Below, in pieces: positions 15,114-22,331 of a stretch of DNA of 33,603 nt. The position numbers were made by a program, and so were the translations under genes. The notes beneath the pieces are model-generated. The model was not told the origin of the DNA. It searched no databases and saw only the letters and a list, made by a program, of their open reading frames with translations. Within the stretch, counting starts at the first letter, position 1. Each line of letters opens with the position of its first letter. The DNA is from Lawsonibacter sp. (lineage in GTDB: Bacteria > Bacillota > Clostridia > Oscillospirales > Oscillospiraceae): positions 1-33,603 of the forward strand of contig JAAWPF010000003.1 in NCBI GenBank assembly GCA_022799835.1, in the 5' to 3' direction.

Positions 15114-16049
15114 ATGGCAAATATTTTGATTACCGAAAAGATGGACCCCGTTGGGCCCACCATGCTGGAGGAAGCCGGCCATCGGGTGGTGCAGGCCGAC
15201 CGGGATATGGACATCATCCGCCGGGAACTGCCCCAAACCGATGTGATCGTGGTGCGCATTGTGGACCTGACGCCGGAGCTGCTGTCCCAGGCCAAACAGC
15301 TGAAGCTCATCAGCAAGCACGGGGTAGGCGTGGACAACATCGACATGGAGTGGTGCAAGGCAAACCATGTGGCCGTCACCATAACCCCTGGGGCTAACAG
15401 TCAGGCGGTGGCGGAACACGCCCTGGCCATGATGATGACCCTGGCCAAGCATATGATCCCCGTGTCCAGCGACTACCGGGACAAGGGCTTCTCCGCCAAA
15501 AACAGCCCCCCCAGCATGGAGATGTGGGGAAAGACCCTGGGTATCATTGGCTGCGGGCGCATCGGCAGTCTGCTGGCCAAGATGACCGCTTTCGGCTTTG
15601 GCATGAAGGTCTTGGCCTATGACCCCTACCTCACCGCCGCCCCCGAGGGGGTAGAGCTGACCGCCGACCGGGACCGGGTGTTCCAGGAGGCCGACTTCCT
15701 CTCCCTCCACCCCGTCCTCAATGACGAGACCCGGAACTGTGTGGGAGAGCGGGAGCTGAGCCTGATGAAGCCCACCGCTTACCTTATTAACTGCGGCCGG
15801 GGCCCACTGGTGGACGAGCCCGCTCTCATCCGGGCACTGGAGGCGGGCGCTATCGCCGGGGCCGGCCTGGATGTGACAGCGAAGGAGCCCTGCGAGCCTG
15901 ACAGCCCCCTGTTCCAAATGCGTAATGTTATTTTGACCCCCCATTTTGCGGCCACGACCCTGGAGGCCGCCGCGGCCTGCTCCCGCATCGCCGCTGAGAA
16001 TGTGCTGGATATCCTGGCCGGAAAACGGCCGGCGGGCCAGCTTGTGTAA
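15114..16049 (+). CDS. D-isomer-specific 2-hydroxyacid dehydrogenase (NAD-dependent, SerA-like)
   Basis: 311 residues, a short cytoplasmic D-2-hydroxyacid dehydrogenase without the ACT regulatory domain of biosynthetic SerA. The Rossmann motif G146-C-G-R-I-G151 is followed by Asp170, which favours NAD over NADP. Catalytic residues are Arg229 in NCGRGPLVDE, Glu258 in AKEP and His277 in LTPHFAA. ATG 15114 is chosen for GAGAGGAGAA upstream; an adjacent GTG at 15111 is possible. It is the first gene of the LysR-controlled unit, followed after 30 bases by the FAH-type gene. It likely interconverts a 2-hydroxy and a 2-oxo acid of the local pathway rather than making serine. Confidence 0.9.
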   Translation: MANILITEKMDPVGPTMLEEAGHRVVQADRDMDIIRRELPQTDVIVVRIVDLTPELLSQAKQLKLISKHGVGVDNIDMEWCKANHVAVTITPGANSQAVAEHALAMMMTLAKHMIPVSSDYRDKGFSAKNSPPSMEMWGKTLGIIGCGRIGSLLAKMTAFGFGMKVLAYDPYLTAAPEGVELTADRDRVFQEADFLSLHPVLNDETRNCVGERELSLMKPTAYLINCGRGPLVDEPALIRALEAGAIAGAGLDVTAKEPCEPDSPLFQMRNVILTPHFAATTLEAAAACSRIAAENVLDILAGKRPAGQLV

Positions 16050-16079
16050 CATGTGATACATATTTAAGGAGGAATTATT

Positions 16080-17006
16080 ATGCGTCTGGCAACCATCAAA
16101 TTAAACGGCGCCGAGACCGCCGGCATCGTCACTTCCAAGGGCATCCTGCCCATCGCCTCTCTGAACGCGGCCAAGGGTACCGGCTGGAAAACCGATATGA
16201 TGTCCCTCATTCAAGCCGGGGAGATTCCCGCTATGACCGAGTGGTACAATGCCGGCGGCAAGGCCGAGCTGGAGGGGATGGCCGGCCTGGTCCCCAGCGA
16301 GGATGTGGTCTACGCCCCCCTGTACCGCAGCCCCAAGCGTATTTTCGGTATCGGCCTGAACTATGTGGACCACGCCGGCGATATCGGCTCCGCCGCCCCT
16401 ACCGGCTTTCCAGGCAGCTTCTTCAAGATGGCCGACACCCTGATCGGCCCCGGGGATGAGATCCGCCTGCCCAAGCTGAAGGAGGCCCAAAAGACCACCG
16501 CTGAGGCGGAGCTGGGCGTCATCATGGGCAAGGACTGCCGGGATGTATCTGAGGAGAACTGGCAGGACGCCATTGTGGGCTACACCACCATTCTGGACAT
16601 GACCGAGGAGTCCATCCTCAAGGGCAACGACTTTGTCAGCGGCAACCCCCGGTATCTTTGCATTGTGAAGAACTTCCCCACCTTCTTCTCCTTCGGCCCC
16701 CAGCTGGTTACCCCCGACGAGGTGCCCGACGTGCTCAAGCTGGAGGTCCAGTCGGTCCACAACGGGGAGGTCTACGCCAAGAATATCGTGGCCAATATGA
16801 CCCACCGCCCCGCCCGGCTGGTCTCCCTTCACAGCAGCATCCAGGGCTGGTACGCCGGCGACATTCTTTCCACCGGCACCCCCCGGGCTTTCCACATCCA
16901 GGACGGCGATATGGCCGAATGCCGCATCGTAGGCCCTGACGGTTTCGAGATGGCCCCCCTGGTCAACCCGGTCGTGGACTTGAAAAAGCACCCTGAGAAG
17001 GAGTAA
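16080..17006 (+). CDS. Fumarylacetoacetate hydrolase (FAH)-family enzyme
   Basis: 308 residues of the FAH superfamily, whose members hydrolyse, decarboxylate or hydrate 2-oxo acids (e.g. 2-keto-3-deoxy acid hydrolases, oxaloacetate decarboxylases, 2-hydroxyhepta-2,4-dienedioate isomerases). The fold entry GIGLNYVDHAGD is at about 90-101, the metal ligands Glu142 and Glu144 lie in AEAELG with Asp173 in ILDMTEES, and the closing motif is WYAGDILSTGTPRA. An N-terminal domain of about 75 residues, as in the two-domain members, precedes the core. TAAGGAGGAA lies just before the ATG. Its position after a hydroxyacid dehydrogenase and near a UxaA dehydratase favours action on a 2-keto-3-deoxy acid. 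The specific reaction is inferred only. Confidence 0.9.
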   Translation: MRLATIKLNGAETAGIVTSKGILPIASLNAAKGTGWKTDMMSLIQAGEIPAMTEWYNAGGKAELEGMAGLVPSEDVVYAPLYRSPKRIFGIGLNYVDHAGDIGSAAPTGFPGSFFKMADTLIGPGDEIRLPKLKEAQKTTAEAELGVIMGKDCRDVSEENWQDAIVGYTTILDMTEESILKGNDFVSGNPRYLCIVKNFPTFFSFGPQLVTPDEVPDVLKLEVQSVHNGEVYAKNIVANMTHRPARLVSLHSSIQGWYAGDILSTGTPRAFHIQDGDMAECRIVGPDGFEMAPLVNPVVDLKKHPEKE

Positions 17007-17062
17007 ATATCCGCGGGCCCCAAGGCGGCCCCTGCATCATATTTAAGATTGGAGAGATTATC

Positions 17063-17917
17063 ATGAAAGCTACATTCGTTCTGACCCCCGCCGAAGCCCG
17101 CCGCCTCATCGCCAAGGCCGTCATTCAGACCCCTGAGTTCCAGAAGGCCTGGAAGGACGCCTATGTCCTGCTGGCCGGAGGCACCACCAACGCCTTCATC
17201 GCCCAGGAGCTGGGCTACGACGTGGAGCCCGGTTTGTGCACTGTGGGCAACAGCACGGACGGAATGCTGTGCGTCACCGAGCCCTCCAGCCGCAAGGGCT
17301 TCCCCAACGCCTTTTACAAGGGCCAGCCTGTGGACAAGAAGATAGACGAGGCCCTCCAGGACTACCACACTGACACCGTGATTATCAAGGGAGCCAACGC
17401 TTTTGACCAGGACGGCCACGTAGGTGTCATCACCTCCGGCTTTAATGGCGGCACGGTTCCCAACTTCATCGGCTACATGACCAGCAAGGGGTTAAAGTGG
17501 ATCTGCCCCGTGGGCTATGAGAAGATGGTACCCAGCGTCCCCGCCGCCAGCCGGGCCCTGGGCGGCGCCAGCCATATCGACATCTCTATGGGCGCCGACC
17601 CCGGCCTGTACTGCCTGTCCGGCGCCGACATTCTCACCGAGGTAGAGGCCATCCGGATGATGTTCCGCTGCGAGGCCAAGGTGGTGTGCGCCGGCGGCAT
17701 CGGCGGCAACGAGGGTGCTCACTACTGGGCGGTAGACGGCGAGGAGGCCGATGTCAAGGCCCTGGTGGACTTCCTGGAGCAGAACATCAAAGGCGAGCCC
17801 CCCGTCAAGGGCAACAAGGGCAACTGCGCAAACTGCCGCTATCCCGGCTGCAAGTACAACGGCCTGAAGCCCGAGGAGCTGCCCGCCTGGATGAAGAAGC
17901 GCGGGATTGAACGGTAA
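17063..17917 (+). CDS. Unrecognised 284-residue conserved-looking enzyme-like protein with C-terminal Cys cluster
   Basis: Not recognised. It is cytoplasmic with no membrane segment. Several Gly-rich loops suggest an alpha/beta fold that binds a phosphate or CoA-like group: VLLAGGTTNAFIAQELG (residues 35-51), TVGNSTDGML (60-69), TSGFNGGTVPNF (124-135) and VCAGGIGGNEGAHYW (208-222). The first loop faintly recalls the NagB/RpiA/CoA-transferase-like fold, but this is weak. The end carries C255-x2-C258-x4-C263 (NCANCRYPGCKYNG), fit for a metal or Fe-S site. GGAGAG lies before the ATG at 17063. It follows the FAH gene by 56 bases and precedes the dehydrogenase pseudogene by one base, so it belongs to the LysR-controlled unit and is probably a pathway enzyme. 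Confidence 0.75.
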   Translation: MKATFVLTPAEARRLIAKAVIQTPEFQKAWKDAYVLLAGGTTNAFIAQELGYDVEPGLCTVGNSTDGMLCVTEPSSRKGFPNAFYKGQPVDKKIDEALQDYHTDTVIIKGANAFDQDGHVGVITSGFNGGTVPNFIGYMTSKGLKWICPVGYEKMVPSVPAASRALGGASHIDISMGADPGLYCLSGADILTEVEAIRMMFRCEAKVVCAGGIGGNEGAHYWAVDGEEADVKALVDFLEQNIKGEPPVKGNKGNCANCRYPGCKYNGLKPEELPAWMKKRGIER

Positions 17918-17918
17918 C

Positions 17919-18481
17919 GTGAATATCAGTTTCATTGGCCTGGGCGCCATGGGTGGCGGCATGGCCATGAATCTGGCGCGGGCGGCCGGGAGGCGGTCTT
18001 TTCCCGGGCCAGGCCCATCCTGGAGCACATGGGCACCACCGTCCTCTATATGGGCGGCTATGGTGCCGGACAGCTGACCAAGATGATTAACAACTGCGCG
18101 CTGAATATCTGTGCCGCCTCCTTCTGTGAGCTGATGCCTTTGGGTGTCAAGCTGGGCCTGGACCCGGAGAAGCTGGGTGAGGTGCTGATGACAGCCTCCG
18201 GCTCCAGCTACGCCTCCCGGCTGCTGATTCCGGAGATATTGAAGGGCAGCTTTTCCCACGGCTTCTCCCTGGAGCGAGCTTATAAAGACATGACCAGTAT
18301 GCTGGCGGTGACCGGAACCTACGCCGTGCCCCTGCCCACCCTCTCCGGAGCCATGCAGACCTATCAGCTGGCGCTGCGGAAGGGCTATGGCGGGGACTAC
18401 AAGGGCGCTATGATCCGCTTTTACGAGGAGCTGCTGGGGGTGACCTGCCGCAGCACAAATCAAAACCACCGGTCCTTCTAA
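17919..18481 (+). pseudogene. 3-hydroxyisobutyrate dehydrogenase-family gene with internal deletion and frameshift
   Basis: The GTG at 17919 opens with the Rossmann start NISFIGLGAMGGGMAMNLA of the beta-hydroxyacid dehydrogenase family (3-hydroxyisobutyrate, tartronate semialdehyde reductase). After AAG the frame ends in nonsense. From about 17984, in another frame, the C-terminal half resumes: GREAVFSRARPILEHMG, then GAGQLTKMINN with the catalytic Lys, through to the stop at 18479-18481. By comparison with a usual length near 295 residues, roughly 110 codons are missing, including the substrate-binding part. The junction lies in the GC-rich run GCGGGCGGCCGGGAGG (17978-17993). A downstream ATG at 18029 could still make a 150-residue C-terminal piece. 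Either a genuine recent deletion or an assembly error. Confidence 0.87.
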
Positions 18482-18499
18482 TACAAGGCCGGTGGTTTT
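18462..18499. terminator. Bidirectional hairpin terminator between pseudogene and pilT
   Basis: AAAACCACCGG (18462-18472) pairs with CCGGTGGTTTT (18489-18499). The stem is extended by CCTT/AAGG past one bulged T, with loop CTAATAC. It ends in TTTT on both strands and sits at the point where two convergent units meet. Confidence 0.85.
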
Positions 18500-18503
18500 C
18501 TGT

Positions 18504-19559
18504 CTATCCAATTCTCCGCCGCATCTGCTCCGGGTTATCTGAAAAGCTGATTGCCGATTCCGCCGCGATCTCCCTCGCTCTGTAGAGCGCCAGCAGGGAC
18601 TGATCCATTGTTATCATGCCCTCCGCGCCTCCGGCGGCAATCGCGTTGTCAATCTGATAGGTTTTATTGTCCCGAATCAGGCTTCGGATTGCATTGTTTA
18701 CCCGCATAATTTCAAAGGCGGGCACCAAGTCCCCTTTGACGCCGGGCACCAGCTGCTGGGATACAACCGTGTGCAGCACCATGCTCAGCTGCGCCCTCAC
18801 CTGCTCCTGCTGGCCGCTGGGGAAGGTGTCCACAATGCGGTCGATGGTGTTGACCGCCCCCTTGGTGTGCAGCGTGGCAATGAGCAGGTGGCCCGTCTCA
18901 GCCGCCGTCATGGCGGTGTGGATGGTCTCCTGATCCCGCATCTCCCCCAGCAGGATCACATCGGGCGCCTGCCGCAGACAGGCCCGCAGAGCCGAGGGAT
19001 AGTCTATGGTATCAATGGCGATCTCCCGCTGGCTTACAATGCTCCGCCGGTTTCGGTGAAGGTATTCGATGGGGTCCTCCAGGGTGATGATGTGGCACTC
19101 CCGCATCCGGTTAATCCGGTCAATGATACAGGCCTGGGTAGTGGATTTTCCGCTGCCCGCTGTGCCGGTGACCAAAATCATACCGTGGGATATGTCCGCC
19201 AGGGCTATGACCTGATCTGGGATCTTCAGGTCACGCCAGTGGGGGATATCGAAGGCGACCACCCGGATCACCATGGCCATTGATCCCCGCTGCCGGTAGA
19301 CATTGACCCGGAATCGGGCCAGTCCGGCCGCCGAGAAGGAGAAATCGTCATCCCCCTCCTCGTAATAGCGGTCCATGGGGCGGTTCGCGGCGGCATAGGC
19401 CTCCCGGACCAGGGTCTCCGCCTCTCTGGGCATCACGCGCTCAGCGCTCAGGGGAATCAGTCGATTCTCCCGCTTGGCGCACACCGACCCGCCGGCCACC
19501 ACAAACAGGTCGGAGGCCTGGTCGGCCACAGCCTGCTTCAAATATTCGATCAGTCCCAT
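18504..19559 (-). CDS. pilT: PilT-type retraction ATPase (T2SS/T4P/T4SS family)
   Basis: 351 residues, the normal PilT length. Walker A TGTAGSGKST (131-140), Asp box TLEDPIEYLH (159-168), Walker B DVILLGEMRD (200-209), His box ATLHTKGA (228-235) and the PilT hallmark AIRSLIRDNK (290-299, cf. AIRNLIRE) identify a retraction motor rather than an assembly PilB. It hydrolyses ATP at the inner face of the membrane to disassemble pilin fibres through PilC. The start at 19559 has GGAGG upstream. It is the last gene of the minus-strand pilus-like set. No PilB-type motor, prepilin peptidase or classic pilin gene lies in the window, so either they are elsewhere or this motor drives both directions. Confidence 0.94.
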   Translation of the reverse strand: MGLIEYLKQAVADQASDLFVVAGGSVCAKRENRLIPLSAERVMPREAETLVREAYAAANRPMDRYYEEGDDDFSFSAAGLARFRVNVYRQRGSMAMVIRVVAFDIPHWRDLKIPDQVIALADISHGMILVTGTAGSGKSTTQACIIDRINRMRECHIITLEDPIEYLHRNRRSIVSQREIAIDTIDYPSALRACLRQAPDVILLGEMRDQETIHTAMTAAETGHLLIATLHTKGAVNTIDRIVDTFPSGQQEQVRAQLSMVLHTVVSQQLVPGVKGDLVPAFEIMRVNNAIRSLIRDNKTYQIDNAIAAGGAEGMITMDQSLLALYRAREIAAESAISFSDNPEQMRRRIG

Positions 19560-19572
19560 ACCGGACCCTCCT

Positions 19573-19995
19573 TTAATATACCACACCGTCCCACAGCTCC
19601 AGCTCCTCGCTCGCCTCCCACTCCTGGGAGGGCATGGCCTGCCAGCGCAGCACGTTCCAGCTCCCGTCTCCGCCAATATACACCAGCGCCTGGAGCTGCT
19701 GGGTCTCTGAGATGGGACAGGCGTATTGGGCGTAGCTCCCATCGCTGCCGTAGAACGCTACCCCTTCGGGCCGCTCTCCCCGCCGCAGCCGAGCCAGAAT
19801 CTCCTGGGCCTGACAGTCGGCGGCGTAGTAATCGGCCACTGCCTGAGCCGTGGCGTCAGCCAGCCGGACATCGGCCTGTACGGTGGTCAGGCTCAGCAGG
19901 GCGAATATGGTCAGGCAGAGCACCGCGAACACCACCAGCAGGGACACGCCCCCCACCGCCGGCGGGGAGAAGCGCTCCCGATTCTCAGTCCGCAC
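19573..19995 (-). CDS. Small membrane-anchored protein of the pilus-like cluster
   Basis: 140 residues, one N-terminal membrane helix (about 14-38: VGGVSLLVVFAVLCLTIFAL) after a short basic/polar start, then an extracytoplasmic domain. The PAVGGVSLLVVF entry resembles a PilX-like minor pilus component that starts with a hydrophobic helix but lacks Glu at position 5. The start is GTG at 19995, supported by AGGAGG at the right distance; it overlaps the previous gene by 11 bases. PilT follows 13 bases later. Probably a minor pilin or pilus-tip subunit; inferred from position and topology only. Confidence 0.7.
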   Translation of the reverse strand: MRTENRERFSPPAVGGVSLLVVFAVLCLTIFALLSLTTVQADVRLADATAQAVADYYAADCQAQEILARLRRGERPEGVAFYGSDGSYAQYACPISETQQLQALVYIGGDGSWNVLRWQAMPSQEWEASEELELWDGVVY

Positions 19996-20437
19996 CGCCG
20001 CTCACCTCCTGCTGCCAGGCCACCTCAAGCTCAAAGATTACCTTCGGCTCCTGGCCCACATGGTAACCCGTCACCACATATACCTTCGCTTTCCAAAGGC
20101 CGGGAACCTCTGTGGGCACGCCTCCGGACTCCAGGCGGTACACACCCTCCTCCACCGGGTTCCAGTCCTCGTCAAACTCCTGAAACAGCAGCCCCTGATA
20201 ACACTGATAGCCCAGTTTTTCCGCCGCTTTCACCTGAGCATTTCCCATATCTCCCCCAAAATGGCGGAGGGTCTCAGCGGCGTTCTGGCACAGGGTAACC
20301 GCCCGGTCCCGGACCTCGCTGTCCTTGGACAGGCCGTCTGACTTCACAAAGGCCTGTAAACACAGCGCCGCCGCCAGGGCGAACACCAGCAGCATCACCA
20401 TCTGCTCCATTAAAATAAGGGGTGGCTTATGCTTCAT
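19985..20437 (-). CDS. Pseudopilin-like protein of the pilus-like cluster
   Basis: 150 residues with a hydrophobic helix at about 7-30 that carries an acidic residue near its start (LILMEQMVMLLVF), like the Glu5 of type IV pilins. A 120-residue globular part follows, with a Cys pair (QCYQ and an earlier VTLCQN). No orthodox prepilin peptidase site (G/A before FTLxE) is visible. It overlaps its neighbours by 4 bases (ATGA) and 11 bases, so all four small genes are translationally coupled. Likely a minor pseudopilin; not assignable to a named family. Confidence 0.7.
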   Translation of the reverse strand: MKHKPPLILMEQMVMLLVFALAAALCLQAFVKSDGLSKDSEVRDRAVTLCQNAAETLRHFGGDMGNAQVKAAEKLGYQCYQGLLFQEFDEDWNPVEEGVYRLESGGVPTEVPGLWKAKVYVVTGYHVGQEPKVIFELEVAWQQEVSGGAD

Positions 20438-20913
20438 CCCGCCGCCCCCTCTCCACCGCGCGGCTTGAGGTACAACCTGTCCGTTCCGCCCGCGCCAGTT
20501 GTGATCTCCACGGTCAGCAGCCCGCCGTCCATGGCAAACGACAGGCCTCCCACCTCCATGATACGCTCTCCGTCCTCTGGGTCCAGCGCTATCCCCTCGC
20601 CGGAGTACAGTTCCATCAAATATCCGTCATACCAGTAAACTCTCGTCACATACCCGCCGCTGGTCAAGGTCAGCGCCTCGGTCTGGCCGAATGGCTCCAC
20701 CGTCACGCCCCCCCGGACGTCCCCCTGATGCACACGGGAGGTAATGTACTGCGCGCAGATTCGCCGCTCATAGGACTCCCGGTCCCGCTGCGTCAGCCGC
20801 TGATAGGCCCCCGCGCCCGTGAGCAATACGCCCAGCACACAGGCGGCGAACACACCAAACAGCAGCAGCATCAGCAGCCCATCCATATGGTGTTGACTGG
20901 CTTGTCTTCTCAT
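20434..20913 (-). CDS. Membrane-anchored pilus-cluster protein (possibly DUF4860-like)
   Basis: 159 residues. One membrane helix (about 12-34, LLMLLLFGVFAACVLGVLLTG) is preceded by an acidic residue in HHMDG. A soluble beta-rich domain has YERRICAQYITSRVHQGDV and SGGYVTRVYWYDGYLMELY. This pattern is reminiscent of the DUF4860 proteins found beside Clostridial type II/IV pilus genes, but that family name is from memory and unverified. GGAGAA lies before the ATG. The overlap with the upstream gene is 4 bases (ATGA). Confidence 0.7.
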   Translation of the reverse strand: MRRQASQHHMDGLLMLLLFGVFAACVLGVLLTGAGAYQRLTQRDRESYERRICAQYITSRVHQGDVRGGVTVEPFGQTEALTLTSGGYVTRVYWYDGYLMELYSGEGIALDPEDGERIMEVGGLSFAMDGGLLTVEITTGAGGTDRLYLKPRGGEGAAG

Positions 20914-21233
20914 GGCAGGTTCTCCAGCACAGTAATGTCCGGCATCAGGTTCTCCGCGATGGCGGTGTAGTGGACCGTATAGCGCTTCTCATCGATTTGG
21001 ATTCCATAGTGTTTTGTCAAATAGTCCAGGCTGGAGGGGTAGGCCCCCTCCGTGGAGTAGCAGGCCACGCACCCGCGCCGCAGCGCCTCCTCCAGCTGGC
21101 GCAGGCTCTTATCGGAGTGTCCGCTGTCCAGATTGTCCACAGCCAGGGCAAAACACAAAAACACCCCCACCGCCAGCGCAAGGGGCAGCAGGCATCGAAG
21201 CATATTTATCCAACCGTTTTTTCTCCGTCCCAT
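20910..21233 (-). CDS. Small pilin-like protein
   Basis: 107 residues. A basic start (MGRRKNGW) precedes a helix (about 11-31) and a short extracytoplasmic part whose core AYPSSLDYLTKHYGIQIDE resembles the C-terminal region of major type IV pilin-like proteins in Clostridia (YPSSLDEL-type motif). Two Cys (CVACYS) lie in the middle. It begins 4 bases after the pilC-like gene and overlaps the next gene by 4 bases. It is the most pilin-like of the four, yet has no canonical prepilin cleavage site. The start could be the Met at residue 11 instead. Confidence 0.7.
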   Translation of the reverse strand: MGRRKNGWINMLRCLLPLALAVGVFLCFALAVDNLDSGHSDKSLRQLEEALRRGCVACYSTEGAYPSSLDYLTKHYGIQIDEKRYTVHYTAIAENLMPDITVLENLP

Positions 21234-21237
21234 CGCT

Positions 21238-22266
21238 TCACCCGATTGCCGCCATGATATTCATCAGCGGCAGCATCACTGACAGCAAGATCAGCCCCAC
21301 CAGCACCGAGCACACCAGTACCAGCGCCGGCTCCACCGCGCCCACCAGGGCGTCCAGGGCGGCATCGCCCTCCTCACTCAGGTCCTGGGCAATCTTTTCC
21401 ATAGAGGAATCCCCCGCGCCGCTGCGCTCGCCCAGCTCCAGCAGTCGGCACTGGCGTGCGGGCAGCAGGCCGCTGAGCCGCAGGGCAACGCCCAGGCTCT
21501 CCCCGTTTTCCAGCCGGGATTGGCAGCTCTGGCAGCGCTTTCGCGCGCCTCCCTCCATCAGATTGGCGGAGAGGGCCACCGCCTCCTCCACAGGCAGGCC
21601 GCTGGCCATGCCCATGGCCATGCCCTGGGCCAGCTTGGCATTATTCAGCTTTCGGGCGATCCCCCGGTCACCCCGGACAGCCCGCCAAAGTCTGGTCACA
21701 GCCGCCCGCAAAGGGGGAAGCACACTGAGCAGCATCCCCAGAACAACTGCCGCGCCCAGCACGATAAACAGCACTGGCATAATCTCCTCCAGGCGCTGCC
21801 CAAGGGCAAGGAGCCATGCCGCCGCCCCGGTGAGCTGCCCGCCCAGGGAGGCGTATACATCGTCAAAAATGGGCAGCACCTTGACCAGCAGCACTCCGAT
21901 GACCAACAGCATCAGTGCCAGCATCACCATCGGATACATAACCGCGCCGCGGACACGCCGGCTCAGCCGAGCCCGCTCCTCGTAGTACCAGGACAGGGCG
22001 CCCAAAGCCTCCTCCGTCCGCCCTGTCCGCTCCCCGACCTCGACCAAGCCGCTGACATAGACAGGGAAGCTCTTGCTCTCCCGCAGCGCGGCGGACAGGG
22101 AGGCCCCCTCATCCACCTGCTTGGCAAGGGAGGTCAGCAGCTTTTTCTGCACCCCGTCCTCTGACAGCAGGGACAGCGCGTCCGATGTACCCACCCCCGC
22201 ATGAAACAGCAGGGACAGTTCCAGGCATAAGCTGGCAATTTCTCTGTTGGAAATCTTATGTCTCAT
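21238..22266 (-). CDS. pilC: PilC/GspF-like inner-membrane platform protein
   Basis: 342 residues, with the T2SSF domain twice. The N-terminal copy (about 14-130) has LLFHAGVGTSDALSLL and ends in GAVMYPMVMLALMLLVIGVL; the C-terminal copy (about 205-325) has NAKLAQGMAMGMASGLPVEEA and ends in EPALVLVCSVLVGLILLSVMLPL. Three membrane helices lie in the expected places. It forms the membrane platform on which PilT/PilB motors turn. The start at 22266 is chosen for GGGAG upstream. It is the first gene of the pilus-like set, and a GC-rich stem-loop lies in its leader. Confidence 0.9.
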   Translation of the reverse strand: MRHKISNREIASLCLELSLLFHAGVGTSDALSLLSEDGVQKKLLTSLAKQVDEGASLSAALRESKSFPVYVSGLVEVGERTGRTEEALGALSWYYEERARLSRRVRGAVMYPMVMLALMLLVIGVLLVKVLPIFDDVYASLGGQLTGAAAWLLALGQRLEEIMPVLFIVLGAAVVLGMLLSVLPPLRAAVTRLWRAVRGDRGIARKLNNAKLAQGMAMGMASGLPVEEAVALSANLMEGGARKRCQSCQSRLENGESLGVALRLSGLLPARQCRLLELGERSGAGDSSMEKIAQDLSEEGDAALDALVGAVEPALVLVCSVLVGLILLSVMLPLMNIMAAIG

Positions 22267-22292
22267 AAAAGCTCCCAGAAACAATATCAATC

Positions 22293-22324
22293 TTTGCGGG
22301 GCTGCAGGCCGGCAGCCCCGCAAA
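22293..22324 (-). other. GC-rich stem-loop between transglutaminase and pilC-like genes
   Basis: TTTGCGGGGCTGC (22293-22305) and its complement GCAGCCCCGCAAA (22312-22324) form a perfect 13-bp stem with loop AGGCCG. No T-run follows on either strand, so it is not a canonical terminator. It may end or trim the pilus message by other means, or protect an RNA end. Confidence 0.5.
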
Positions 22325-22331
22325 AGAAAAA

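Noticed and set aside
15114-16049. Biosynthetic phosphoglycerate dehydrogenase SerA
   Set aside because: It lacks an ACT domain and sits in a LysR-controlled catabolic unit without serC or serB.
17014-17031. A small GC hairpin after the FAH gene as terminator
   Set aside because: GGGCC/GGCCC arms are only five bases with no T-run, and the next gene belongs to the same unit.
18029-18481. A stand-alone 150-residue gene
   Set aside because: It is the C-terminal half of a dehydrogenase whose N-terminal motif lies directly upstream in another frame, so it is treated as part of a pseudogene.
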